The notes under the pieces: generated by a model | Databases searched by the model: none | What the model was told of the DNA's origin: nothing | The model's input: the letters and a program-made list of their open reading frames with translations, nothing else | Part shown: positions 9,044 through 16,854 of the stretch, one piece after another | How the letters are laid out: the number at the start of each line of letters is the position of its first letter | Position numbering within the stretch: position 1 is the stretch's first letter | From: Deferribacteraceae bacterium | GTDB lineage: Bacteria > Chrysiogenota > Deferribacteres > Deferribacterales > JAISNW01 | Direction: 5' to 3' | Assembly: GCA_031278965.1 (NCBI GenBank) | Contig: JAITJJ010000203.1 | Coordinates: forward strand, 1 to 25,299 | DNA: 25,299 nucleotides | Translations under genes and position numbers: made by a program

Positions 9044-9847
9044 ATGTCAAAAGGTGTCCTTGTAGACCTAACAAAGTGTATCGGGTGCGGCAGCTGTTAT
9101 GTCGCCTGTAAGTTGTATAATGAAAATAAATGGTCGGATAAAGCTCCCGTAAACGGGAAAGCTGCCAAATTAGCGGACGAAAACTGGACGGTGGTAAAAG
9201 AATATAATATCTCACGGGACAATTGCAACGCCTTGAGATTTGTAAAAAAACAGTGCTTCCATTGCGAACACCCTTCGTGCGCATCCGCTTGTTTTACAAG
9301 TGCTCTCAGAAAAACCGAAGAGGGTGTGATTGTCTACCGCTCAAACCTATGTGTCGGGTGTCGGTATTGTATGGTTGCCTGTCCTTTTGAAATTCCAAAG
9401 TTTGAGTGGGGCAAAGCATTCCCTGTAGTAACAAAGTGTATGATGTGCTATTTTCGTGTGATTAACAATGAAAAACCTTCGTGCGTCTCCGTTTGTCCGA
9501 CACAAGTTATGCAGTATGGAGACAGAGATGAGCTTTTAGTGGAAGCAAAGCTCAGAATCGATTCAAATTCGGCATATATCAAGCACATCTACGGAGAAAA
9601 TGAAGCGGGAGGCACAAACTGGCTTTACTTATCGGATGTTCCTTTTGCGCAGTTGGGATTTAAGACAGATATATCGGATAAACCCGCTGCGGCGTATACC
9701 TCCAGATATATGTCGCTTACTCCGATATTGGGTGCGGCATGGGGGCTTGTTCTCACCGGTATCTATTTTATCAATAAGTACCGTAAAAAAAATGCCGCCG
9801 AAAAACAGATGAAGGCAAACGACAGTGAGGGGGGCAACAATGCTTAA
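9044..9847 (+). CDS. four-cluster ferredoxin subunit with C-terminal membrane helix (FdnH/HybA-like)
   Basis: Electron-transfer subunit that would wire the hydrogenase to the membrane quinone-site protein. Sixteen cysteines form four [4Fe-4S] sets: 12/15/18/22, 71/74/79/83, 103/106/109/113 and 132/135/147/151, the arrangement of the DmsB/FdnH/HybA family. One hydrophobic helix (about 222-244, LTPILGAAWGLVLTGIYF) precedes a basic tail, as in formate dehydrogenase-N beta subunit. There is no N-terminal signal peptide, so export must depend on the Tat signal of its partner. Start is at ATG 9044, with a run of seven G upstream, 12 nt after the hydrogenase stop. Its 3' end overlaps the next gene by 8 nt. 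I leave the symbol blank because naming of this subunit in such complexes is not fixed. Confidence 0.92.
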   Translation: MSKGVLVDLTKCIGCGSCYVACKLYNENKWSDKAPVNGKAAKLADENWTVVKEYNISRDNCNALRFVKKQCFHCEHPSCASACFTSALRKTEEGVIVYRSNLCVGCRYCMVACPFEIPKFEWGKAFPVVTKCMMCYFRVINNEKPSCVSVCPTQVMQYGDRDELLVEAKLRIDSNSAYIKHIYGENEAGGTNWLYLSDVPFAQLGFKTDISDKPAAAYTSRYMSLTPILGAAWGLVLTGIYFINKYRKKNAAEKQMKANDSEGGNNA

Positions 9848-10982
9848 TGATATATCCAAACAAAAGTGGTCTTTTACCATAACTCCCGTAAGATTAATTC
9901 TTATTGCCATTTCTCTGGCGGGTTTTGCTCTTATCGCTTATAGGCTTATAACCGGCCTGGGGATAGTGACAAACATGAATGACGAGTGGCCTTGGGGGTT
10001 TTGGATTGCCTTTGACGTAATGTGCGGGGTAGCCCTTGCCGGCGGCGGATACGCAACTGCATTTTTAATATATGTATTAAGAATAGATTGTCTCAAGCCG
10101 GTTGCTCGCGGGGCGATGCTGACCTCATTAATAGGGTATTTGCTGGTAGCCGTGGGATTGCTGCTTGATGTTGGGCAGTGGTTCAATTTTTGGCGTCCGT
10201 TTGTTTCTTGGGGGCATTCCTCCGTTCTTTTTGAAGTATTTCTCTGTATTACCGCTTATACCGTTGTGCAAATATTGGAGTTTGGGGAGATTTTTACCGA
10301 ACGGGTCGGTAAAAAATATCACAACTTCTTCAAAAAAATTATGCCCGCTCTCATCATTATAGGCATTATGATCCCCACAATGCATCAGGCGTCGCTGGGA
10401 GCGCTGTATCTTATGATGGACGGTAAGCTATACCCTCTGTGGTGGTCGCCGATTATATTTCTCTTTTTTCTTATGTCGTCATTTTTTGTTGGACCGGCAA
10501 TGGTGGTGGTGGAATCGTCTCTGGCATCAAAAGCGTTCGGACATAAAATTGAGACAGGAGTTTTGAAAAAACTTGTAAGGATTGGCGGATGGGTGATGTT
10601 GGCATATTTAGTAATAAAGGTATGCGACCTGATAGCGCGCGGTAAAATCGGCTACCTGACGGACGGCAACATTGAAAGCTATCTTTTCATCGCGGAAATT
10701 GTCATCGGCATAATCATACCCTTGATAATCTGTTTTAGTCGTTTGGCAAACAACAGGGCTTGGCTGGCGGTTTTTGGCGTGCTTACAAACCTGGGGTTGA
10801 TTTTTAATAGACTCAATGTGGTTGTCACGGGAATGGCAAGGAACGCCGGCTCGTTATATCTCCCTGCTATAAGTGAAGTTATAATAAGTCTAAGTCTTGT
10901 GGCGATAGGTGCTCTGGTATATCTGTTTGTATGTGAAAACTTTCCGGTGCTTGGCAAAGAAACACATAAATATGCAAATTAG
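9840..10982 (+). CDS. HybB/NrfD-family integral membrane quinone-site subunit
   Basis: Integral membrane subunit expected to exchange electrons with menaquinone or ubiquinone on behalf of the hydrogenase. Hydropathy by eye gives about ten membrane helices over 380 residues, matching HybB in number and size. Family-like stretches include NDEWPWGFW near residue 46, VGQWFNFWRPF at the end of helix 3, and TMHQASLGALYLM after helix 5, which resembles the HybB HQSSLG region. ATG 9840 is chosen over the in-frame GTG at 9825 because a GAGGGGGG ribosome site sits between them. The 8-nt overlap with the ferredoxin gene implies coupled translation and fixed stoichiometry. It is the last gene of the operon; a hairpin lies 14 nt after the stop. 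No cytochrome b-type subunit is present, so haem-independent quinone chemistry of the NrfD kind is inferred. Confidence 0.9.
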   Translation: MLNDISKQKWSFTITPVRLILIAISLAGFALIAYRLITGLGIVTNMNDEWPWGFWIAFDVMCGVALAGGGYATAFLIYVLRIDCLKPVARGAMLTSLIGYLLVAVGLLLDVGQWFNFWRPFVSWGHSSVLFEVFLCITAYTVVQILEFGEIFTERVGKKYHNFFKKIMPALIIIGIMIPTMHQASLGALYLMMDGKLYPLWWSPIIFLFFLMSSFFVGPAMVVVESSLASKAFGHKIETGVLKKLVRIGGWVMLAYLVIKVCDLIARGKIGYLTDGNIESYLFIAEIVIGIIIPLIICFSRLANNRAWLAVFGVLTNLGLIFNRLNVVVTGMARNAGSLYLPAISEVIISLSLVAIGALVYLFVCENFPVLGKETHKYAN

Positions 10983-10996
10983 GTTTTGGGGTTAAA

Positions 10997-11043
10997 CATG
11001 CGGGAAGCTGTGCGGTTAAATATACGGCAGCTTCCTTGCATGA
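10997..11043 (+). terminator. hairpin after the hydrogenase operon
   Basis: CATGC-G-GGAAGCTG pairs with CAGCTTCC-TT-GCATG across a 17-nt loop, giving a thirteen-pair stem with small internal bulges just after the operon's last stop. There is no T-run behind it, so it is not a classical Rho-independent terminator. It may be an mRNA-end stabiliser or part of a Rho-type end. The pairing itself is clear; its function is inferred. Confidence 0.5.
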
Positions 11044-11111
11044 CATTATGCCGCCGCTGTTTTTCGCTCCTGTTCCGTCCGTTTCAAACTTGTTTTACAG
11101 GCTGCAGGGCT

Positions 11112-11711
11112 TTATTGGGTTGGTATCTGGGAGTTGGGGGAAAAAGCTAAATACAAATATTCCGTATAATTACTTTTATTCGCGGGATCCTCGCAATTGT
11201 CTAAGAAAGAGGATACGCCGTTAATTAACGTTCTTCCCGCGCCGTGGTAAAGATTCCCGTCATCCAAAATTCCTTCGATATTACAGATGAGCTCGCGATT
11301 CAGCCTCCCTGTGTTTCCCGCAATGCCGCCAGCATTTTCTACGGTAATATTATCGCCCGGGATAAACCTGCCGGTTGTGGCGTCTGCCGCTATATTTGTG
11401 CAGAAAGACCAAGATCCGCCCCCTTCGGCAAAAGCGGCGGGCGTATCTTCAATAATAACAACTTTTCTTGACAAAAGGTTATCTGTTTTAAAGCAGCTGA
11501 AAGAAGAGATGCTGACATTATCATTAGGCGGCAGGGAGTTGTGTCTTAAAAAATAGCTTGCAAAGCCTGTTTCAAAATTACGTAGCTTTGCAATCTCGGC
11601 ACGGATCCTTGAAGTGTTAATAAGGGCGCTCCCTTTAATCCCCAAACCGACGACAATGCCTATCACAACCATTACAATCATTATTTCAATAAGAGAAAAG
11701 CCTTTTTTCAT
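11112..11711 (-). CDS. type IV pilin / pseudopilin-like protein
   Basis: Prepilin-like protein of a type IV pilus, type II secretion or related filament. Starting at ATG 11711 (199 aa) the N terminus is MKKG|FSLIEIMIVMVVIGIVVG: a short basic leader, a prepilin-peptidase site after Gly4, Phe at +1 and the conserved Glu at +5, then one long hydrophobic helix. The ATG at 11717 is also in frame, but AGGTGG sits only 1 nt before it and 7 nt before 11711, so 11711 is preferred. The remaining 150 residues hold four cysteines and are not a pilin subtype I recognise. No other pilus or secretion genes are near, so it is an orphan. It is convergent with the hydrogenase operon. A minor pilin or an adhesin-like pseudopilin would both fit. 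Confidence 0.85.
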   Translation of the reverse strand: MKKGFSLIEIMIVMVVIGIVVGLGIKGSALINTSRIRAEIAKLRNFETGFASYFLRHNSLPPNDNVSISSFSCFKTDNLLSRKVVIIEDTPAAFAEGGGSWSFCTNIAADATTGRFIPGDNITVENAGGIAGNTGRLNRELICNIEGILDDGNLYHGAGRTLINGVSSFLDNCEDPANKSNYTEYLYLAFSPNSQIPTQ

Positions 11712-12072
11712 AGCCATGCCACCTTACGCCAACTAACAGATTATATGAAAAAAGCGTGGTTATTGCAATCATTTTATTTCAAAATTAATTAACTGCCGCT
11801 TTATAAACGTTCCTTTAATAAAATGATCGGATTTTTGGGCACATTTGAAAAAAACCTTGTGCTGAAAAAGGATAATTAGTATTTTGTAAATAGAGATGTT
11901 CCAAGGTTTTTACGATTTGAAAGATTTTAGCGCTTTTTTCGCTCATTTTAAACCAACGTTTAAAAGCGACTCCTTGAAATGAACAAAAAGGGCAGCATAT
12001 AGGGCTTAGCCGCCGCAAGAGCATTTAATTTAAACAAGCAGCTTGCACATATTTTAACTTGGGAAAAACGAA
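11712..12072. other. intergenic stretch without a confident gene
   Basis: About 360 bp between the pseudopilin and the transferase gene. A minus-strand open frame of 69 codons (11815-12024) contains a CPFC pair near its start but has no recognisable homology and no convincing ribosome site. I do not call it a gene. AT-rich sequence before 12073 may hold the transferase promoter. I found no terminator or repeat that I would defend. Confidence 0.4.
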
Positions 12073-13587
12073 ATGATAAATTTACGCTTAAACAGAATCG
12101 CCTCATTTTTCAAGGCATATCTGGCTGTTAATTTAGTTCTTCTGGCCTATGGCATACTAAATCTCTTTTGTAACAACCTATACTTTGCGGTTCTTTTTGC
12201 ACATCTGTTTCTTGGTATTTTTACAACTTTCCCGTTGCTGTTCGTAAAAAGAAGCGGTTATTATATTTTTGCGGCAAACTTTATATTTTTCTTTTTCTCC
12301 CTCCCTGCTGCTGTGGTGATGATTCTTTTTGGGGAAACAATGAACCCAAACGCATTTTTTGCCATCTTTAATACTGATTCAAGCGAAGCTGCGGAGTTTA
12401 TTGCAAATTATACCCATAAGATTCCTGTCTTTATGCTATACGTAGCGCTGCCTATTTTATCATCAATATTCTTTCGCAAAACGGGGCTTTATACTGAAAA
12501 CAGACTGAAATATCTGTCAATCTTGCTAATTCCTATATTTATTATAACCGTAAGGACCGATACTTTCAAAAATTCCGTTTTCCAACGCACAAAAAGAGCT
12601 TATATAAATTATCAAAATGAAATAAAGAACTTAAAGGATCTTAGGAAAATCAAAGACAAACAGGTGGAATTTGACGCTGTTGGAGGCGATTATAACCTTG
12701 TTTTCATTGTGGGAGAATCTGCCTCCGCCTTACATATGAAGGCTTACGGCTACTTTAGGGATACTACTCCGTTTACGGATAAACTTCCGTTTATCCGTCT
12801 GACGGGGGTTACCACAGACGCCCACACTATTGCCGCTATATTAAAGATGTTCAATGCTTACGATGAGCTCAACGGTTCCCTTCAAAACATTCTGACGCAA
12901 AGCGGTTACGAAACTTACTGGATAAGCAATCAGCCCACGCTGGGCTCCGGTGATACCCCCATACAGTCTGTGGCGTCCAGAGTTAAATATGAAAAACATA
13001 TTATGCGCGGGCAGTTTGATGAAATGCTTATCTCTCTTGTGGAATCTGCCTTAAAAGGTGAGGGGAGAAAAGCTGTTTTTGTTCATTTGATCGGAAGCCA
13101 TACCGGTTACGGCAGGCGCTACCCTAAGCAGTTCCGTTATTTTAACGATAAGGACGGTTTAAGCGGTTTTGCCCTTAAACACTATCGTGAAGTTAATCAT
13201 TATGACAATTCCATCCGTTATACTGATTCGCTGATAGCCAGATTTGCTGAGATTGCGGGAGAGAATAATGCTTTTTTAATCTATGTGGCGGATCACGGTG
13301 AGGAAGTTTTTGATCTATCCAATTTTAGCGGGCATACCAACGGACTTATATCAAGATATATGTCTGACGTGCCGTTCTTCATACTGCCGCCTAATGACTG
13401 CAAAAAAGACCTTGCCATTTATTATAAGCGCAAAGAGCCTGTTCTGATCACTAATGTTACCTATATAGTTGAGGATCTGCTGGGGGTTTATCCGAAAGGT
13501 TTCTCTGAACAAATCCACCCCCTTTCATACTATAACCCGGAGGAAGTTTATTCGGGCGGGAAACGGCACGATACTCTTGCAAGATAA
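12073..13587 (+). CDS. phosphoethanolamine transferase family (EptA/CptA-like sulfatase fold)
   Basis: Inner-membrane enzyme of the alkaline-phosphatase/sulfatase fold that transfers phosphoethanolamine (or a similar group) to lipid A, LPS core or another envelope acceptor. About five N-terminal membrane helices (residues 8-160) precede a periplasmic catalytic domain. Landmarks are FIVGESASALHMKAYGY (211-227, metal Glu215), AHTIAAILKMF (250-260) whose Thr252 aligns by eye with the catalytic Thr of EptA/MCR enzymes, GSHTGY (341-346) and ADHGEE (406-411; Asp407, His408). Length 504 is slightly short. The periplasmic domain has a single cysteine (Cys443), so it lacks the disulfides typical of EptA/MCR; substrate may therefore differ. 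Start is the ATG at 12073 behind a weak GGGA. It stands alone, with no LPS genes beside it. Confidence 0.88.
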   Translation: MINLRLNRIASFFKAYLAVNLVLLAYGILNLFCNNLYFAVLFAHLFLGIFTTFPLLFVKRSGYYIFAANFIFFFFSLPAAVVMILFGETMNPNAFFAIFNTDSSEAAEFIANYTHKIPVFMLYVALPILSSIFFRKTGLYTENRLKYLSILLIPIFIITVRTDTFKNSVFQRTKRAYINYQNEIKNLKDLRKIKDKQVEFDAVGGDYNLVFIVGESASALHMKAYGYFRDTTPFTDKLPFIRLTGVTTDAHTIAAILKMFNAYDELNGSLQNILTQSGYETYWISNQPTLGSGDTPIQSVASRVKYEKHIMRGQFDEMLISLVESALKGEGRKAVFVHLIGSHTGYGRRYPKQFRYFNDKDGLSGFALKHYREVNHYDNSIRYTDSLIARFAEIAGENNAFLIYVADHGEEVFDLSNFSGHTNGLISRYMSDVPFFILPPNDCKKDLAIYYKRKEPVLITNVTYIVEDLLGVYPKGFSEQIHPLSYYNPEEVYSGGKRHDTLAR

Positions 13588-13703
13588 AGGGTGTCGCTCG
13601 TTCAATATATGCAGCTTATTTTACGCTCTTTTTCTGCTCTAAAAATCAGTTGCCAATTGTCAGATAGGTTACTATACTTAATTGTGACGGCGGGAAAAAT
13701 GAT

Positions 13704-14117
13704 ATGGAGCAGACTACTGTAAATTATATGGGAAAAGAGTGTCTGGGGTTGGTGTTGGCGGAAAGTGCGAAACATAAACTTATTCACTTCAAAAGCGATA
13801 GCTCCGGTTCTCTGGCGCTCTTTGAAGAAACCGATGCTCAAAACCGCGATGAACCTCTTTTGAGTTTTGTTAAAGACTCTAAGCTCTTTACAGGTTCTCT
13901 CATAGATATTGAAACTTTTGATTTTGACAGATACTTTCCCATATGGGTTGCAGAAAAACTGAAACTTTATGCCGCCTTTAAGGAGGCGATAAAAGGCGCG
14001 GAAGGCGAGCTCCAGCAGTCAATATTTATGGATTATAACCTTGAAATTCCCATAGGGGAGCAGACTAAACTCCTATATAATCAAGAGATAGTTTTTTTAA
14101 GAGTTCTTTTTGGCTAA
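13704..14117 (+). CDS. hypothetical protein, 137 aa
   Basis: I do not recognise this protein. It is soluble by eye, with no signal peptide, membrane helix or cysteine pair. The composition is mixed alpha/beta and moderately acidic, with one cysteine near residue 13. The frame has host-like codon use and normal amino-acid balance, and a GGGA lies 9 nt before ATG 13704, so I take it as a real gene. It is convergent with the RluD-type gene 34 bp downstream and follows the transferase gene by 116 bp, which may hold its promoter. No functional motif can be read. Confidence 0.6.
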   Translation: MEQTTVNYMGKECLGLVLAESAKHKLIHFKSDSSGSLALFEETDAQNRDEPLLSFVKDSKLFTGSLIDIETFDFDRYFPIWVAEKLKLYAAFKEAIKGAEGELQQSIFMDYNLEIPIGEQTKLLYNQEIVFLRVLFG

Positions 14118-14151
14118 AAACGAAAACCTCTGTCAAAATCCCCAGACGGTA

Positions 14152-15057
14152 TTATTGCTTTGCAAGCCTCTCTTTCAGTTCTTTCATATCATCAGGAATG
14201 TCTGAAGTGATATTAACAGCTTTCCCGTTAAACGGGTCTGTAAAGACTAGCCTGTGGGAGTGGAGGGCTTGACGGTGAAAAAGAGCGCTCTTCCCTCCGT
14301 AAAGTTCATCGCCTATTAAGGGGTGTTTTATATGCTTAAAATGAACCCGTATCTGGTGAGTTCTGCCGGTACACAGTTTGACCTCCGCCAAAAATCCTTT
14401 TTTATATTCCTCTAAAACCTCTACTTCAGACCGAGACTCTCTACCATCCGCATAAATCCCCATTCGTTTGCGGTGAATTTTATCCCGTCTTATGGGAGCG
14501 TCTATAACGAACTTTCTTTTATCCGTCTTTCCGTGGGCTATGCAGAGATAATATTTATCTATCTTTCTGTCAGAAAAGAGTTTTCCGAATACTTCCCGCG
14601 CCTGTCTGTCTTTTGTGACTATCATAAGTCCGGAAGTATCTTTATCAAGCCTATGGACAATCCCCGGACGCACGCCTGCATCTGCATCGTTAATCCTCAG
14701 TTTAAATAAAAGCCCGTTTACAAGGGTATCATTAAGGTGGGCAGGTCCGGGGTGAACCGCAATTCCGCTGGGTTTATTGATTATGGTGTATTTAGGTTCA
14801 TCTAAGAGTATGTCAAACGGAATATCTTTCGGGGTGATATCAACCGCTTCTTCTTTTGGAAATTCAACGGAAATATGGGCGCCCAGAGAGATATGCCTGG
14901 ACTTCTTCCACCTTTTGCCGTTTACCAGAATATAGCCACTCTCTATAAGAACTGCGGCATAACTGCGGGAGATTCCAAGTTTCGAAGCAAGGCATGCATC
15001 CGCTCTAGCCATATCTATCTCATTGATAAACTCAAGGGGGGTATCTAATGGGAGCAT
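14152..15057 (-). CDS. RluA/RluD-family pseudouridine synthase
   Basis: Isomerises specific uridines to pseudouridine in rRNA (RluD acts on 23S helix 69); the exact target is not readable here. From ATG 15057 (301 aa) an N-terminal S4 RNA-binding domain (about 14-75, with GISRSYAAVLIESGYILVNG) is followed by the catalytic domain: IINKPSGIAVHP (92-103), HRLDKDTSG (135-143) with catalytic Asp138, CTGRTHQIRVH and GDELYGG. This is the full RluD layout. A TTG at 15063 is also in frame, but the ATG lies just 2 nt after the stop of the FliL-like gene, so translational coupling is likely. It is the last gene of a minus-strand group of three. Confidence 0.93.
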   Translation of the reverse strand: MLPLDTPLEFINEIDMARADACLASKLGISRSYAAVLIESGYILVNGKRWKKSRHISLGAHISVEFPKEEAVDITPKDIPFDILLDEPKYTIINKPSGIAVHPGPAHLNDTLVNGLLFKLRINDADAGVRPGIVHRLDKDTSGLMIVTKDRQAREVFGKLFSDRKIDKYYLCIAHGKTDKRKFVIDAPIRRDKIHRKRMGIYADGRESRSEVEVLEEYKKGFLAEVKLCTGRTHQIRVHFKHIKHPLIGDELYGGKSALFHRQALHSHRLVFTDPFNGKAVNITSDIPDDMKELKERLAKQ

Positions 15058-15059
15058 GC

Positions 15060-15557
15060 TCAATACTGATAAAATTGCTCAAAATATATATCATCTATAT
15101 CAGTTATGCCGTATCTCTGGGATAAGGAGTTTTTAATCTCCCGTTTAAGGTGCTCTTTCCCCTCAACGGATTTAACTTCATCAAAGCCGTATCTCCCCAT
15201 AACGCTCCTAATGACGTTTATTGCAGCCTCAGGATTTGATGAAACACTTTCCGCAAACTTTTTTGAAGGCGTAGAAACCGTTACGTCCATACTAAAGTAT
15301 TTCGGACCCTCCGTATCTGTTCGGGCGGATGCCACCACATCTCTTAACTGTATGGAATAGGTGCTGTCCGCGTTTACTTTAATTTCGGAAAAGAAGCGAT
15401 TAAACTGCGTGGGAGCTCCCCTTGTCTTTTGAAAGGTGGGGAGGGTTACCACAATATTTCCCGCGTTGTAAACTGCCGCTATCACTATGGCTAACCCAAC
15501 CAGAACACCCAAAATCTTTAGAAGTTTAATCACGACAACCCGTTCAATCAGCGCCAT
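15060..15557 (-). CDS. FliL-like membrane-anchored protein
   Basis: Single-pass inner-membrane protein resembling FliL, which sits at the flagellar basal body beside the stator. An N-terminal helix (about 8-32, VVIKLLKILGVLVGLAIVIA) precedes a periplasmic domain. KYFSMDVTVSTPSKK, then AINVIRSVMGRYGFDEVKSVEGKEHLKREI and IDDIYFEQFYQ at the C terminus follow the FliL pattern (RYLKMDI..., ...LSSPEGKEKLREEI..., V..VYFTEFVIQ). GGAGG lies 5-9 nt before ATG 15557. No other flagellar gene is adjacent, so this may be a second FliL-domain protein rather than the one in the main flagellar cluster. The downstream synthase start is 2 nt beyond its stop. Confidence 0.7.
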   Translation of the reverse strand: MALIERVVVIKLLKILGVLVGLAIVIAAVYNAGNIVVTLPTFQKTRGAPTQFNRFFSEIKVNADSTYSIQLRDVVASARTDTEGPKYFSMDVTVSTPSKKFAESVSSNPEAAINVIRSVMGRYGFDEVKSVEGKEHLKREIKNSLSQRYGITDIDDIYFEQFYQY

Positions 15558-15648
15558 AATTCGCCTCCAAATTCACAGCTGTCTGCGCAAACAACGCGCG
15601 GAGCTAAACCTTAAAGAACCGCGGAAGATAAAATTTTCTATATCCCGC

Positions 15649-16725
15649 TCATTCACCTTCTTGAATGAGGAAAGGCTCTCCTCCGTTAAAGGAGACAGAG
15701 AGCCCGAGTTCATCTATTGCGTTTAGAGAATCCATTGCGACAGGCTCGGCTGGATTGGTTTTAATCGTCAATGTCCTGGGATCTTTTAAGAAAGAACTCA
15801 AGTTTTCTAAGAAAATATCCCCGTTTTTAATGCGTTCTGTCAACAGCGCTCCGTAGAGCATTAACTGATCAACCGCTTCCTCGCGGCTTGTATCAGAACC
15901 CTTTATATATTGGTCCAAGAGAACATTTATAAGGGAACGGTCGGTATAATTCGTCTCGGAACTGATAAGGGTTAAAAGGTATTCCGCATCATCTGAAAGG
16001 GGGGCATCGCTCAACCCGCTCACAGCATAGGCGGCGTTAAGAGCAAAAAGCTCCTGACTGTCCATATCTATCTTTGCATCATAAACTCCGTCTTTATACG
16101 CGGAGGAGGAAGTAGTTTTTTCTACTCTATACTCTCTGTCTTTTGTATAAAAAACAATGTTTTTAATAACGGCGTTGCCTACGGCAGGGTAAGGGAGAAT
16201 TTTACCGTCCGCTTCATAGCTTCCTTCGCCTACTATGCTTTCTATGGAGAAAATGGAATCCCCGGAAGCGGCAATATTAAGCCCTTCCATTTTAAAGCCG
16301 GCCAACTGTTTTAAGGGAGTTGCGGAATAAGGGTCTTCCTTAAATTTCAACAGAGCTTCTCTGTCAAAAACAATTTTTGGGGAAGAAAGAGATTTAATAG
16401 AAAGCTCAACGCTGTCAGTATCTATTCGGATATCTTCAAATTTACCTGAACCGGCAAGTTCATCCCCTGTTTGATTAAAGCCGGAAATCTTAGCGGTTTT
16501 TATGGTAATTTCCGTTTCGTCATCTAAAATAGTCTTAAACCCGTTTGCAACAACCTCTTGAGTTAATGGGTTATAATATGTGCTGTCAACGCTCCATTCC
16601 CCCACCCCGTCCAGATATTCAGCGAGTATAGCTTTGGCCTTGGAGGCCGTAGCAAAACGCACTCCAAAATAAATTCCCGCAAGTATCAATGCTAATACAA
16701 CAACCGCGCCTATAAACTTATTCAT
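15649..16725 (-). CDS. membrane-anchored protein of unknown function
   Basis: I do not recognise a family with confidence. From ATG 16725 (358 aa) there is one N-terminal membrane helix (about 4-26, FIGAVVVLALILAGIYFGVRF) and a long extracytoplasmic domain rich in beta-like alternating sequence, without cysteines. Short patches such as DGVGEWSVDSTYYNPLTQEVVANGF and KFEDIRIDTDSVELSIKSL recall AsmA- or DUF945-like periplasmic proteins, a weak resemblance only. ATG 16725 is preferred over the TTG at 16737 because GGAG lies 7 nt upstream of it. It is followed 91 bp later by the FliL-like gene in the same direction, probably in one transcript. Confidence 0.75.
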   Translation of the reverse strand: MNKFIGAVVVLALILAGIYFGVRFATASKAKAILAEYLDGVGEWSVDSTYYNPLTQEVVANGFKTILDDETEITIKTAKISGFNQTGDELAGSGKFEDIRIDTDSVELSIKSLSSPKIVFDREALLKFKEDPYSATPLKQLAGFKMEGLNIAASGDSIFSIESIVGEGSYEADGKILPYPAVGNAVIKNIVFYTKDREYRVEKTTSSSAYKDGVYDAKIDMDSQELFALNAAYAVSGLSDAPLSDDAEYLLTLISSETNYTDRSLINVLLDQYIKGSDTSREEAVDQLMLYGALLTERIKNGDIFLENLSSFLKDPRTLTIKTNPAEPVAMDSLNAIDELGLSVSFNGGEPFLIQEGE

Positions 16726-16794
16726 TATTCGCTCCAAAATATAAACAATACAAACTTATAGTCTTTTTAATGAAATAATGAAAGAAAAATATAT

Positions 16795-16844
16795 AGCTTG
16801 GGATAAAATAGTTGCTTTGCTGCGCTATTTAGAAATACCAAGCT
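16795..16844. repeat. two-step hairpin beside the second IS remnant
   Basis: AGCTTGG (16795-16801) pairs with CCAAGCT (16838-16844), and inside it AAATAG (16806-16811) pairs with CTATTT (16825-16830). It sits ten bases before readable transposase sequence begins, upstream of the 16725 start. It could be a relic of an insertion-sequence end or a transcript hairpin. Confidence 0.35.
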
Positions 16845-16854
16845 TCAGGTAATT

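Noticed and set aside
9825..9839. GTG at 9825 as the start of the HybB-like gene.
   Set aside because: A strong G-rich ribosome site lies between it and the ATG at 9840, which it serves.
10983..11111. Plus-strand ORF 11036-11224 as a small gene after the hydrogenase operon.
   Set aside because: It is the antisense shadow of the pseudopilin 3' end plus the hairpin region, with no ribosome site.
11815..12024. Minus-strand ORF of 69 codons with a CPFC pair, considered as a zinc-finger transposase relic.
   Set aside because: No other family signature, unusual composition and no ribosome site. Too little to call a gene.
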